Positions 50,447 through 63,496 of a stretch of DNA of 64,000 nt are shown here, piece after piece. A model generated the notes under the pieces. The model was not told where the DNA came from and did no database searches. It saw nothing but the letters and a program-made list of their open reading frames with translations. The stretch lies in contig JAZBQD010000013.1 of the NCBI GenBank assembly GCA_036583965.1, positions 7,170,144 through 7,234,143 on the forward strand, read 5' to 3'. This DNA is from Prunella strophiata (lineage: Eukaryota > Chordata > Aves > Passeriformes > Prunellidae). Position numbers and translations under genes: made by a program. Numbering within the stretch: position 1 is the stretch's first letter; each line of letters begins with the position of its first letter.

Positions 50447-50790
50447 GGCTGGGGCTATTGTTTTCACTGAGGCCTGACTCAAGGCTGCAGGATCACAGCC
50501 ATCCACTCCACCAGCATATCTGTCTCAAGTGGAGAGCTCTCCCTCGAGACAGGATCCATCAGACCAGACTGATGCTTGAAGAGAGCACAGAAGACTCTCA
50601 CCCCGACACAGAGCACACTTCTTATTTTGGAGCTAAAAGCTTCAAGCAGTTTGATACTGGCAGTGCTGACAACAGACAGAGAAAGCACTTAACCATTGTG
50701 TTGCATAAAGATATCATGAGGAAATCAGGATTATACAGTAGAGAGAGTAGAAAAACACTCAGGAAGAGCTTGGATAAACTCCGGGCGAGA

Positions 50791-50878
50791 TTCAATAACA
50801 GATGCCGCCGCCTCCTGCATCGTGTGTCCCCACCTGGGCTTCTGTTGGGAGAGGAGCTTTATTGAATCTGTTATTGAA
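50791..50878. promoter_or_regulatory. Inverted repeat with 13-bp perfect arms
   Basis: TTCAATAACAGAT at 50791-50803 is matched by its exact complement ATCTGTTATTGAA at 50866-50878, with a 62-bp GC-richer loop containing several CpGs. The right arm also overlaps a direct repeat ATTGAA-TCTGTT-ATTGAA. It could form a stem-loop in RNA or be a paired binding site. No miRNA-like extended stem is visible beyond the arms. Confidence 0.5.
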
Positions 50879-51065
50879 CCTGCCCCCAGGCTGGGGCTGT
50901 GCTAGGTACCCTCACAGGGCCTAAAATAGAAGCGAAGTTACACAGGAATTTGCAGTGCAACTGTTAAATATGCTCGGGTTTGCCTCAAAGCCGGTGTGTG
51001 CGGGGCGAGGGAGTGCAGCGGGGCTGGGGAGTGCCAGCTCCTGCCAGGGCTGTGCAGACAGCTCC

Positions 51066-51502
51066 CCATCCATCCATCCATCCATCCATCCATCCATCCA
51101 TCCATCCATCATCCATCCATCCATCCATCCATCATCCATCATCCATCCATCCATCCATCCATCATCCATCCATCATCCATCCATCCATCCATCCATCCAT
51201 CCATCATCCATCATCCATCCATCCATCCATCCATCCATCCATCCATCCATCCATCCATCATCCATCCATCCATCCATCCATCCATCCATCCATCATCCCA
51301 TCCATCCATCCATCCATCATCCATCCATCATCCATCCTCCATCCATCCATCCATCCATCCATCCATCCATCCATCCTCCATCATCCATCCATCCATCCAT
51401 CCCATCCATCCATCCATCCATCCATCCATCCATCCATCCATCCATCCTCCATCCATCCATCCATCCATCCATCCATCCATCCATCCATCCATCCATCCAT
51501 CC
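51066..51502. repeat. (CCAT)n tetranucleotide array, imperfect
   Basis: About 437 bp of CCAT units broken at intervals by CAT, CCTCCAT or CCCAT register shifts. The breaks mean all three plus-strand frames encode the same His-Pro-Ser-Ile repeat, and the minus strand gives Met-Asp-Gly-Trp repeats. These open frames (up to 208 codons including flanks) are artefacts. The array is likely polymorphic in length. Confidence 0.97.
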
Positions 51503-51689
51503 CAGAGCCTGCTGGTGATGCTCAGCTCCTCTCCCAGGCCCAACAACACTCCAAAACGATTTAGCCACCATGAGGATCACATTACATGCAAAATCTATAG
51601 CTGCTCAAGAGCTCAATTTTGACATACAGTTTTCACTTGCTGAACAGAAAAGGGAGGGGAAGTCTGAAACTGTCTAAACAAAAGAATGT

Positions 51690-51895
51690 TTTTTTCCACT
51701 GCACTTTCAAATGTTCATAAACCGAACAGAATACATTTAGAGACGGCCCTTTGCCTCGGGGCATCCAAGGCTATGGCTCCAATTAAAGAGAACAAGGATA
51801 CAGGAGGTGGTACCTCCAGTCTGATTGCTCTCGCCTGGGGCAGCTAAGCCTCATGAATAAACACTGTTGACTCTAACTCTCAACAAAACAATTAC
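51690..51895. promoter_or_regulatory. Candidate conserved non-coding element
   Basis: Combines an AP-2-like GCCTCGGGGC, LEF/SOX-like AATTAAAGAGAACAAGG, a FOX-type ATAAACA and retained CpGs in a short span just right of the CCAT array. Enhancer status is inferred from motif mixture only. Confidence 0.25.
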
Positions 51896-52795
51896 ACGTT
51901 TGTTTTTAGAATACATTTTCTTAGCCTTTCCACTTGCAATTTTTGCTACTATAAACTAGCCAGGACAAGAATAAATACCTTTGTGATTCTCTAAACATCC
52001 TTGTAATTGCAGTGTTTCACTCATGAATGTGTATTTCAACATCAGAAAAGATCCTGAGCGATAAGACGAAATGTTTCTTTGAAGTAACCTTTCAGAATTA
52101 GATGCAAAATATTTACAGCTAATTATTATTACAAGAACTCCTGTACACACACTGCCAGCCACAGGAGTGAAAACCTTATGTGCAAATCCAGTTACCTTTG
52201 AAGAGCAAAACCACAAGGAGACGGGTGAGACTTGTATTTTTTTGGACTCTTGCCAAGCGTGGTGCAGCCCCCGGGGTTCCCCATCTCCCCATGGATCTGT
52301 CAGCCCTCACAGACCTCCCTCCTGGCAAACCATCCCCGAAGGGATGCTCCTGACAGACTGGGGGTGCTTCCACACCTCAAAAGTGCCGGCTCAGCTACCT
52401 CCTGGATGCAAATGAAAGGAGTGGCAGGATTTCTACTGCTGGGAGAGTCTAAACAGAACAGGTAGTGGATGAGTCGTTGCTTAACTGCGTTGGAGACCCA
52501 ACACAGTTGTTATAGCAGCTAGGACAAAACCTGGAGCTTTCACAAGGACAGAAGAAGACAGCTCCAGCCAGCCCTTCCTGGGCTCAGGTTACTTGTAAAG
52601 ATAGGTGCAGAAGTAAAGCAGAACTCTGGTTTTGTACTGAGGATAGTGATGGAAGGGGAATAATTATTTACTCAACTTTTAAAGGATTTTTTTCCAGAAA
52701 GCCAGCCTATTTGCTGCAAAGGAACAGCCAACCACCATTTCAAAATGGCAAGCCTTAAACTGCTTAGAATAAAGATTTTGGCCAATAAATAACAC

Positions 52796-52814
52796 TTTTT
52801 TTTTTTTTTTTTTT
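52796..52814. repeat. Poly-T tract of 19 bases
   Basis: 19 consecutive T followed by CTTAG, superficially like a strong polypyrimidine tract and acceptor on the plus strand. No open, recognisable exon follows. Confidence 0.93.
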
Positions 52815-55800
52815 CTTAGAAATGCTTCCAAACTGGATTATTATCCCCCTTCTCACTGTTAGTGTGAGGATGAGAACACAGAATGGGAAAGTAAGGGAGA
52901 GCCTGCTACCCTGTGGATTTGGGAGCAACTCAAGCTATCCTTGACGACGCTTGTTCCACATTCCAAGGCAGACTCCAAGAGATGTTGCCTGCCCCTATAT
53001 GTTATTTATACATTGTGTTCAGCAACAATGTGCAAATGAGCTGGAGTACAAAACGTCAGACACGGCAAGATGTTGCAGTGCAGCACAACACAGGGAAGCA
53101 ACTCTCCGTATGGGGCCCTGTATCCTAGGAGTGTTTATACTCCATTGGATAATTGGGAGCACAGCCAGCTCATCCTAAAATATACAGCATGAGTATGGTT
53201 AGGCATCGCATCTGTAACATATACAACTTTAGATGTCAAAGCATCTTTGTTTGAAGTCAACAGCAATAAAAACTACATTTGTACGAGAGCTTAGCATGTG
53301 GGAATACATATTGCTAAACCAGGATGTTAACACATGGCCCTCCTCAGTTGGCTGCTGTCAAAAGTATGCCTTTCAAAACTGGGATGAGCATGCCAATACT
53401 CTGTAGGATATTTTAAAACTTGGAGAAATCTACAGCTATCATCCAGTATTGGAGAAAACTCTTTTTTGGGCACATTTACCTTTGGTACAAACTGGCATAA
53501 CTCCCTCTGCTTGGGTCCTCTGCATATATGGACATGTTATGTGTAAAAAACACAGCAGGATTTTTCTACCCTGTTTCATTTTGCAGAAACTTCGCCCAGT
53601 CACTTAGTGTCAAATTATTCACTTGTGTAAGTGAAACTTTCAAATGTACACAAACTTTCAAATTAATACAAACCTATCTTTCAAGGTTGCTATCTTGCTA
53701 TTATTTCATTAAGGCACACTGAAATTACACTAGAACTGTGTTAAGCTTATGGGATTTCTATGATTTTCTTTTCTGTATATTAAACTTTAAACAAATATTA
53801 TGATTGTATTCCAAAGGCTTGAATGGGCTGATGATTTTGAAAGTGCTACTTTGGCATCACTGTACAGCTCCATTCTTTCATGTATGTTTTGTTGTAACAC
53901 AAAGAAGCTCTATTTATGAAAAGCCAGTCTTAAATCTATAGTTTGTGAAGCCATAATTTGTGGTTGCAATTGTGGTTAATTTAACAAAGCAAGCCTTTTG
54001 GTTCACAGTGCACCATACTTACTATTTTTCATAAACTATCAGAGCAAAAAAAAACCCCTTCAACATGTCAGATATATGATGATCCAGCAATGTTGCAATT
54101 TTCCAACTCCTATTTTGTGGTATACCATATTATATGCACAGGAATGCTACATAATTTATTCTGGAGCACAGCCCTGTAATTATTGCTGGCAAACTACTAA
54201 TTACATACCGCCATCAAATCTAACCATTTTCCCAATAAAAAAAACCCCTACTTTCGTGTGGAATACAGCAAATCCAGCCCTGAGTGTACTCATGTTTTTA
54301 TTTTAACACGCATGCCATATGGTATTGATCCTCCACTCACATATACTTCACCTAAAATATCTGTACTGACTACGGGATTCTGCAGGCTTTGTGCTGTGGC
54401 ACGATGCCATGGAGCAGAAAAGGTCTCAGCTCTGGTTCTGCACCAGCACCTTCCCCCCCTTCTGAGGGCCAAACCTCTCAGCTCACACGATTTCTGGCTT
54501 GGTCTAAGTCAGATTCTGGCCCTGCTACAAAATGGGGGTCTAGATCTTGAGCTCCCTAAACTCCAGGACTGGGGTGTTTGGAATTTTAGCACCAGTTCAT
54601 CTTTAAAAGCTACAATATGGCTCTGCTTGTGGGTCCCCCCCACGAGTACAGTGGTTAGCCCTGTCAGCTGGCCACAAACCTTCTCCCTGCATCCCAAGGA
54701 ATTCTATGAGCCGTGGCACATTTCAATTGCAGAACTGCACAGCTTTGAGATGCTTCTGGGGAAAAAAAGAGGGATTGTGGGGAAGAGGGAACACGCAACA
54801 AAATTCTCCTAAGATACTGCCCTACATACACTGACATTTCCAGAAATTGGCCACAGATTCTACAGCCTGCAGAAGCCCCAGTGCTCCCATGCAGCACGGG
54901 AGGAGCATGGGCAGAGAAGCAGCAGGGACTTACTGAAATAAGGATTTCAGTGTTTCTGCTCCACCTGTGCGTGTCCGGCACACTTTGTGGGGATCAAGGC
55001 ACGGCTGTCCTGTGCCCAGGCTGCCGTGGGCTGCCAGGGCAGCTGGGGAGAGTGGTGCTGCAGCTTCCCAGGAAAACACAGGGTGAGGTGGGAGCTGCCT
55101 GCAGCACTGCAGGGAGCCAATTACAGATCTGAGGCTCCAGGCTGCTCGCCTGCAGCATCTGCCCGAGCGGCTGCGGGGCTCCTGCGCTCACAGCCGGCAG
55201 CGGGAGCACCTGCAGGGATGTGGCCGAGGCCAGCACAGCTCAGCAGCACAGGGCAGATGGGGCTGGTGCCTGCAGGAGCTGCTTCCCCCCAGCAGCATTC
55301 CCTGGAGGGCATCCCAAAAGCTCTGGGCAGCCAAGGGCAGGGGGAGAAGCCTAACTAGCACCAGCTTCTACTGCATCATTTTTCTTCGTTCACAGAACAC
55401 CCTCCCAGCTTGGGGGACTATGCTGTCCCCCAACATGACTTCCCTGGACTCTCTCCTCCTGAGCAGGTGCATTTCTGACTTGGCAATCAAACATCTCTGA
55501 GACTCGTTCCCTTTTAAAAACATGACAAATGGCATAGGTATGTGAGACAATTTTCCTAATCTTTCTCCATTTTCTCCTATTTCCAAACTGCAGTCAGAAT
55601 TGACTGCAGGAGCAAACCCCCTCTCCCACTTGTCTGAAGGTCTGGAGCACTGCAAAGGAGCTTGTTGCACACTTTGATGATAATGTGTGAAATGAAGCAG
55701 CCAGGGGCGCTTGTGAGGGATGTCAGAAAAATCCCACTGGAGCACAGTAACCCCAGAGCCTCCGTGGCCAGCACAGGGCACGGGCTGCCAGCACAGGGCT

Positions 55801-56173
55801 GCAAAGAGCTGCAAAATCTGGCCCAGTTCTGGTAAAACATGGACTATTTGCTTAAGTTTCTGGCATTTGCTCCGCAGTATCCTTAGCAGCTTTAACAAGA
55901 ATAAAGCGTGCTTTGCATGCCAAGTAAGTTGGCTGATCTTAGTCATGGCCTTGGTCAAACACAAGGAGTTGCTTGACAAGAAAGAACTGCCACTAAAAAC
56001 ATTAAAAAATGTTAAGAGAACTCGCAGCTTGCAAGTTTAGTGCTGCACCTGAAGCTTGAAGGTCTTTGGGAACTGCCCTCAACATTCATCTCAGCAGTTT
56101 CCAGGCACCAACACTCCTTTTCCTCTCTATACCTCTGCTCTTATTTATTTCACAGCTACAGAAATGGTCTGTT

Positions 56174-56174
<1 letters not shown>

Positions 56175-56197
<23 letters not shown>
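56175..56197. repeat. Poly-A tract of 23 bases
   Basis: 23 consecutive A followed by GAAAAA. The sequence to the left is not recognisable as a retrocopy, and no target-site duplication was identified. Confidence 0.93.
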
Positions 56198-56204
<7 letters not shown>

Positions 56205-56889
56205 AGTGACAGGTATAAGACTCAGCTCATATGGATAACTCTGGAAAAAGAGATTTTCTTCCCTGAGACTACTTTCAGGTTTGCTGCTATCAGCCAAGGA
56301 TTAGTCAGCTAACATGGCATCTCTGTTGACATACATTTTCTCCCCACAGCTAAGACAGCTTAACTACTTTATGCTCCAGAATATTGCAATGGTTAACCAG
56401 ATATTTTCCAATGAAATAAAAGCATCTCCTAGTTATTAAATTGTAATTCTGCTTTTAGCATTGAACTGGAATCCACAGACAAAGAAATAAGCACCTGAAC
56501 ACCCTTTTGCCTCTAAAATATGCTCAATTGAAAGGCTTGAAATATGGTTAAATAAATAAATGAACAGAAGAAGTTGTTTGGCCATTCTGACAAGAGCACA
56601 GAATCCATTTAAAATCTTGCATAAGTTTTCTTCTTCAGCACATACACATTACAGGGATTAAACAGAAAGGGAAACTTACAGCTTTAGACACACTTTGTGT
56701 CTCAATACCAACTGCAGCACCAGCTTCTCTGTAAGGATTATCAAGGCTACAGCCCCATGCAGCTGTCAGTCCCTGGGGCTGTAATTCAGCTATCCTGCTC
56801 TCACTCTATCCATCACATTTACACAAATCCCCAAGGTGGACTGCCTTCTAAATGTCTTTACCTTGTGCATTATCCTGGGGCTTAACAAT

Positions 56890-56899
56890 CCAATATTGG
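56890..56899. promoter_or_regulatory. Palindromic CArG box
   Basis: CCAATATTGG fits the SRF consensus CC(A/T)6GG exactly and is also a perfect 10-bp palindrome. Close by are ATAATTAC and a TTGATGAT (PBX-like) motif at about 56910-56935, so the surrounding 56860-56960 may be a composite element. SRF binding is inferred; a single CArG match can occur by chance in 64 kb. Confidence 0.35.
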
Positions 56900-59800
56900 T
56901 GCAGCCAAGGATAATTACTCTCCATTGATGATAAAACACCCTGAATCCTGTCAGGCATGGCAATTTGCATCTTACAGTGCTGAGGATCAATAGATACAAC
57001 AAAGGAGTGAAACCTGATTAGATACTGCTGCCTCTCAATGGAAAGGGAAGAGCTGATTGTTTTGCAGGGTTGAAGTCCTGGTTAAAAGGGAAACAGAGGT
57101 CTCCCATTACAACACAGTCCCCAAGCCTGCTGTTCACCTAGAAACTGCTGCAGGGAGTTTGAGACTCCAGGAGAAAGTAGTTGAATGAACAACCAGGTCT
57201 TACAGACTCCTGGTAAAAAAAGGAGAGTTATTTACTTGGGCCAGCGTGGCTTGTGTAGCTTCACTGGAACCCAAGAGAATACAGAGGGTGTGAATTGTCA
57301 GGAGCTCCAAGAGGTTCTTCTTTCCCCTGATTTTATAGATTTACAGCATAAAGAGGACAAGCAACTTCACACACTGCTTCAATAATGAGCCTGGAAATTG
57401 GCTACTGGCTCTGCAAATGGATCTCTTTCTGTAGAATCCTCTAGGAGCGTGGGCTCAGCCAAGAGCTCCTGCCCTGTCGAGGCAACAGAAATGTCATATA
57501 TATTTAAAATAAGGGATTGCAGGATTTTCCAACCACAATTAACCAGGTAAGCAGATGCATGAAGGTGGAGGAGGAATAAAAAATTATCCCAAGAGTTTTC
57601 AGTCTTCTGACACTAATCTAACACTGAATCTGATCGAAGATAAGAAGCGTGGTGGGTGAACTTCGGTTCCCACATTTAATCTAGAGAGACATCACAAGCT
57701 TCCTCCTCTTCAAGTCTTTATTTGGAGGCCAGAAACACATTGACAGAAACCCATGGTTTGGCTGACAGCACTGCTGGGCTGCAGGCTGGGAACACATTCC
57801 CATTTGGACGTGATTCTCCACCACTGACACTCCCTGGGCTCAGCTGTGCCCATCTCCCACAGCCTGCCCAGATTAGTGATACCAAAGCTCAGCACCAAGA
57901 GCTCCCAGAAAGGATGTAGCTAACTGTGTTAAATCTGGGTTTTTATTTGGTTTCTGGTGGCAGAGCCACATTAAACAGGGACTGCACAGTCTCCATGTTC
58001 TTGCTTGATTGAAAGAAATGCAGTTTTCATCCATGGAAATTAGTCAGCAAAGGAAAAGCTGAAATTGGGGGATTCCCAACCATGTAAAACAAAATGTTTT
58101 AAAAAAGGCCTCAAAAAGTGCAGAAAATAAAACAACATCAAGAAAAGAGCTGGGCACATCTTTTCAGAATGTGTGCTCTGAGGCTGATGAAGGGCTCAAA
58201 GCAAGAGAGAAGGAAAACAGAGAAAAAGAGAAAAACTCTTCAGAAACCAGCTGGGAATAGTCTGTTCTTATCAAAACACGTTGCTGACACAGACCTGTCA
58301 TGGAGCCAACATCTGCTCCCAGCTCACAGAGTCAGTCCAAGGCAGGCTGAGTGTCTTGCACAGGAACACCAAGAGTTGACTTGGCACGACGGACGTAAAT
58401 GAGAAGAGCTTCTGAAAGCACCAGTGAGCAAAAAGGGAAGGAAACTTGTTCCTTTGATGAAAAACCTTTTTATTTTGACCTACAGGCAAACCTGCAGATT
58501 TTTCTCCTGCAGAAAGGCATCTCTTCCAACATGGGAAATGGGAAAAAAAGCCTGAATCTGGACATCTGACGCATATGGTAGTGTCTGCTAAAGCCAACGG
58601 GGGGTTGCATATGGCAAGCCTGGAAACCTGAGGCTCATTAACATTATGGCATTGGATTATCACTATTTTATGGTCATAAGGATCTGTCTCTTTCATCCTG
58701 ATGCCTGCTGAGTGATAGTGGATTCAGATGCCCCATATTAACCCCTAAGAGTAAATATAGTATGGGTGAGACGTATCAAACCCACATCTAAAATCCATTG
58801 TCTCCACTCATGCAGTGGAGTAGAAACACGCTTTCCCACCCTGATCTCCTCCTGAAATCTATCCCAACCCTTAAAGGCTTTCACTCCCCCTGCCTTCTTC
58901 AACCTCCAGCATTTTTGGGGTACTGGAGAAGATTTGCAAACAGTCTGAGACAGCATCACTGCAGAACAGATGGCAGCTATCCCACCTAGGGCGAGACACC
59001 ACGCAACATCCGTTGGATTCTCACATGAGCATCCAGCTCCTGGCACTGCCTGAGCCTCTGCAGCGGCACTCGGAATCTCTCCTGCCTTGTGGGAACCCAG
59101 CTCTCCTCATGGAGAAAGGGACCTTATTATGGTTTCCCATCTGTCAGTGCAAACTGAAATGTAACTTTGTATTGGGCTCTCCACTCTGCACTCAGGCATG
59201 GAAGATTTAGAGCTTGCTGCTCTGTATTTGAAATGGGAAACTGGAGTGGAGCTGCTGAGTCATGAGAACAGGGGGCCTCTATCACCAGCTGTTTCTCCCT
59301 GGGGAAAGCCTCTAATCCTCTCTGATGCACCTGGGTGGGATTGATTCCTCAGGATTCCTGCACACTCACACAGCCTCTGACTGTCAGGGGTGCATTGATT
59401 TGCTCAGCAGTGGAGAACAGAATGGACATAATGGAGGTGATTTTTAAGGTGATGATTGCTATGGGTGGGTGAAAATAAAACTGTATTAAATAAGCAGCCA
59501 TTACAGCTTAAAACTGAGCAGCCCAGCTTGCTCCTGCCCTCTGAAAGGAGGATGAGAACACTGTCACATGCTCCAAGAACAGGTGAGCAGGAGCCTAATG
59601 AATTCACAGGGTGTAATAATCCTGGTGGAAACTGGCTCAAAATGCCCTAGTGGTAATAATGCATCCTCTTGCATCACAGTGCACTCAAGGACATTGTCCT
59701 CATCTAATGGTGTTATGTATGGTGGAAGAAAACAGGAGGAGAACATAAATGTAGGAACCTTATACACAGCCACGACCAAGTCACAGATGAGAGCATCCTA

Positions 59801-62800
59801 TCAAAGACAATGATGCTGAACCCTTGGAAACAAATGTAAACCTGCGGGTCAGTTTGCCAGGAAAGTTTCTGGTGATCGTTAACTGCTCCATGCAATTGGA
59901 AGGGAGAGGAAAAGGGTCAGGGTAAGACCTATTTCCTTGTCATTTCATCACATCACTCTTCATATAAGCACCCTGCTGACCAGCCTTCTCCCAGAACTTC
60001 TCAGCGATTAGCACCATGCTGTTTCTTACAGTGAATTCGAACAAGAGTAGCACAAAGCTATCAGCAGGGACTTCAGTGATCAGAAACTGCTCAGCCAATT
60101 TTCACTATCATTTTTTCAATGTCAAACAAATGCCTATTGTCACCAGGCCTGCTCCTGTGGCATGTTGAGAGCTTCTGCAAATTGCAGAGCCCCCTGTCTC
60201 TGATTTTAAATCCCTAAAATGTTAGCTCCCACCTTATGACTAACAGATGAGCAAAGGACAGGGAGCCAGGAGCTGCTGGTGGTAATTCTGGCTATTGATG
60301 CACAGCATAATATCCTGGGTACCCTGCCCCTGCCTCAACCTTCCCTGCCTGCACAACAGGGATGCAAAATATCAGCATCTGCCACAAGGCAAAGGGAAGA
60401 CAAGTTTTTTTAAGATGCAAAGTGCTAATTACTAGTTCAGACTACAGGTCTTGGCACTGGAATTAGAAGTAGCAGAACTATGTGAGTTGCTGTTGCACCA
60501 CAGACAACAGGCCTGCAGCAAAGACTTCCCTATGATCCTGTGCTTGTGAGATCCTCATCAGCTGAGATGGAAATGTTGCACATTGGTGGGATGTCACCAT
60601 TCAGCCACAGGACTCTGGTGGAAGGAGCAGGCAGACTATGAAGTGTATAACCCTGATTTAATGCCATTAATGCAATTTGATAATTAGCAGAAGTATTATA
60701 GGCCTTACAGGAAAACAAGGGAAAGAGAAATGGATTTAAGCAAATAAAGGATATGTTTTAGAGCTTCCTCCAGCCTGCAGATTTCTCTTCAACAGCACAT
60801 ATATAGCATTTTTTCTTACAGCAGCCACTGTAGGGGCCAGGGCATTGTATAACAAGAAGAATGGTCAAACACAATTTTAATGTGTCTAGTAAGGCAGAGT
60901 GCAATACTTATATATATCAGAACAAGCAATGTGCCAAAGTGCCTGATGATAAGGAAGAAATGTGTCCTCGATCAAGAAAAACCATTTTAATGTGCACACT
61001 GGGAGCAGAGTATTACACAGATACAGCTTTCTCCTGGCCATGTGAATTTAAGGAACCCCTGCTGGTAACTGAGATTCCTTGCAGACAATCAGACCAGAAG
61101 CAAAATGTTATAAATTCTTAAGGTACTGTATGACGTGAGATACAGCCTCACATTTTATACAAAACCAAGAAGGGGAAGATAGCATGTAAGCATCTGAACT
61201 CCCATACAACAAATGCCATTTCAAGCATCATTTATTATGCTGCCTTTCACAGACTTTTACAATCCTCAATATGGTTAGCAATTTCAGCTGACTCGTAAAG
61301 CGGTTTTAAAATTCATCACTGAAAAGAATGTTTATCTCTGTGTTTCCTCCAGTTCGGGAGTAAAATTAGACTCTTAAAACCTGGGGATGGTGTGTCTTTA
61401 ATTTTGTTTAGAACAGAAAATAACTGTGATATGAAAGGTTTAATGAGGTTAGAAATCTAAAAGGAAATGGAGTGGGAATAGATTATCAAGAGAAATAAAG
61501 CCAACCGCTGGAGAGTACACTAATATTAAATATTAGGTTTCTAAACCAAATATATATAATCCATTTAGGGACTTAATGGTGGTTCTCAGAAGCACATTTA
61601 TCTACAGCTTATGGTTCAACAACCAATATTATAACTCCATTTGTCATTGTTAGGCGAGGGGGATGGATGTCAGGGAGAGAGGGTCAGCACAGAGGCGGAG
61701 CTCGGGACACGCCGCTGCCGCACCTACAGACAGCCCCGGGGGAAGAGCTCACCTGCACATTTCTGGCTCCACACTGAAGATCTGCCCTGGAAACATCTCC
61801 TTGCAAAAATACTCCCACTTCCATTTTCCTCAGGAAGAACAAAGGCAACACATTCAAGCAGGGATTTGTCTTAAATTAGGCTTTTCACCCATTTTTCATT
61901 TAGAAAGATACTTACACGTGTGCCTAACTGAATGTGGGATTACGCACTTGATTAAAATTAGCGACATGCTTAAACTACTTGATGAATTGGGTCATTAGAT
62001 ACCTAAGTCAATACGAGATAAGGGGCTCTGAAAATCAAGACAAATTGAAAACTCAAAAATGGATTTTGGTTCTTAGCTTTTTACACCTATACTAATGAAT
62101 TTACAGTAGAGGCAAAGAAACGAAATCTCTGCTTAGGAAACACCTGCTCCCTTTCTGGCTCTGCTGGGACTCCTGGGTAGGGAGGTGACCAGCTGTGGGA
62201 CAGCTCTGCCCTCTGCAACTCCACTCAAGCAGCTGCAGAAAAAAACTTCCACCATTAAGAATAAGAGATTCAGGAGATGGAGTATTTAGGGAAAAAATAG
62301 AGAAAGATGCATGGGTTGTCACACTTCCATTTTAGAAAAAGCCACAAGAGCCTTGTGTGGAGACACCAGCTACCTGGCAACATGGAGGGAGAGCTGCTGG
62401 GTGACCTGCAGTTCCTGATCACTTTAACCCCTCTGGGCCACCACAAGAACAGGGTGAGGTTTATAGGCAGAGGTAATTTTTTTTTATTGTACTAAATAGT
62501 TGGACAGAACACACAGCCTCTGCAATGGCCTTTTTGTGAGGGCCCTTTGCCAGAACTCTTGTCCTTCTGCCGCAGTTCCATCTGCTGGCCAAACACCAGG
62601 CACCCTCTGCCTCCCTCCACATCCTGCCTTGCTCTATCCCACCAAAGAAGAAGGAGGCTGGTGCTCTATTTTACACTTGGGATCACTGTGTTATTTTGGT
62701 TGTTCTTCTTGTTTTCCCTGTCTTTTCCTTTCTGAAAGGATGCCTGCTGTCAGGGACCCACCACTTCCAAGTGAGCGCTCTGCCTGCCAGCTCCAGGCTT

Positions 62801-63496
62801 CTGGATGCAGCCAGCAGCTCTCTGAGGACTCCCAGACATGCTTCCTTTCTCTTTTCACAGGACAGGAGGGAAGCTGAGCTGGGAGGATGACACAGTAGGA
62901 AACAGAAGTGTGCTCCTTTCTCTTGAAAGGCTCCAAATCTGCTCCCTCTCCAGCCCCAAAGTACTTCTTGTGCCAACTCTTGGTTGACTGAAATCTTGAA
63001 ATGTCACCAAGAACTGGAGAAAGCCAAAGGAAAACACTTGTTTGAAGTGGTCAAAATGAAGTAAAACATACTCCACTACAAACAACACTTGGCTAATTCC
63101 AGCTCAAATGCTTTTTGTTATCAATGAAATTCTGAGGAAACAGGGACTTCAGGCAGCACCATATGTTGGCTATCACTCTGCTCAGGCTGGGTATTAGTGG
63201 GTTTTTACTACTAACACCATCAATAACAGCAACTGAATTAGCTGTAAGAGTCAGAAATCCATCTTTTGAGTGGTATGACCAAATTCTTTCACATAATTTG
63301 CCTGACTGACAGAAAAATATGTTGCTAGTGTCAAACAAGTCTGGAAACTTAAAATGTTTTTAATTCTGTAAAAAAATAATGCAGAGCTTCTTGACTCTAG
63401 AGAGCTTCGAATCAAGACCTCATTTCAGAGAAGTGCTAATTCTCATGTTTGAGCTGAAATCAGTTTTGCTGAATGAAACCTGTAAACCTTTCTTTA

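Larger units (their letters stand above)
47600..51060. other. AT-rich non-coding stretch right of the CpG island
   Basis: No exon recognised. Two conserved-looking patches are listed separately (47890-48080, 48340-48485). The open frames at 48.7-49.1 kb and 50.46-50.87 kb show no domain. A short GAGAT repeat and an inverted repeat near the right end are also listed. Confidence 0.5.
51510..63490. other. AT-rich non-coding stretch, no gene recognised
   Basis: No exon, RNA gene or intact transposon recognised in these 12 kb. The 203-codon minus-strand frame at 55979-55368 and the 184-codon plus-strand frame at 54258-54812 have no domain signature. A small CpG cluster lies at about 61650-61745. 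Individual homopolymers and candidate regulatory patches are listed separately. Confidence 0.55.

Noticed and set aside
50955..51622. Open frames of 187-208 codons with His-Pro-Ser-Ile repeats, and Met-Asp-Gly-Trp frames on the other strand
   Set aside because: Direct translation of the (CCAT)n array in every frame.
52796..52820. Poly-T followed by CTTAG as a splice acceptor
   Set aside because: No recognisable coding sequence or paired donor follows; most likely a simple poly-T tract.
60861..61121. 86-codon plus-strand frame with several Cys residues
   Set aside because: Briefly considered as a small secreted protein, but there is no signal peptide and no known cysteine pattern.
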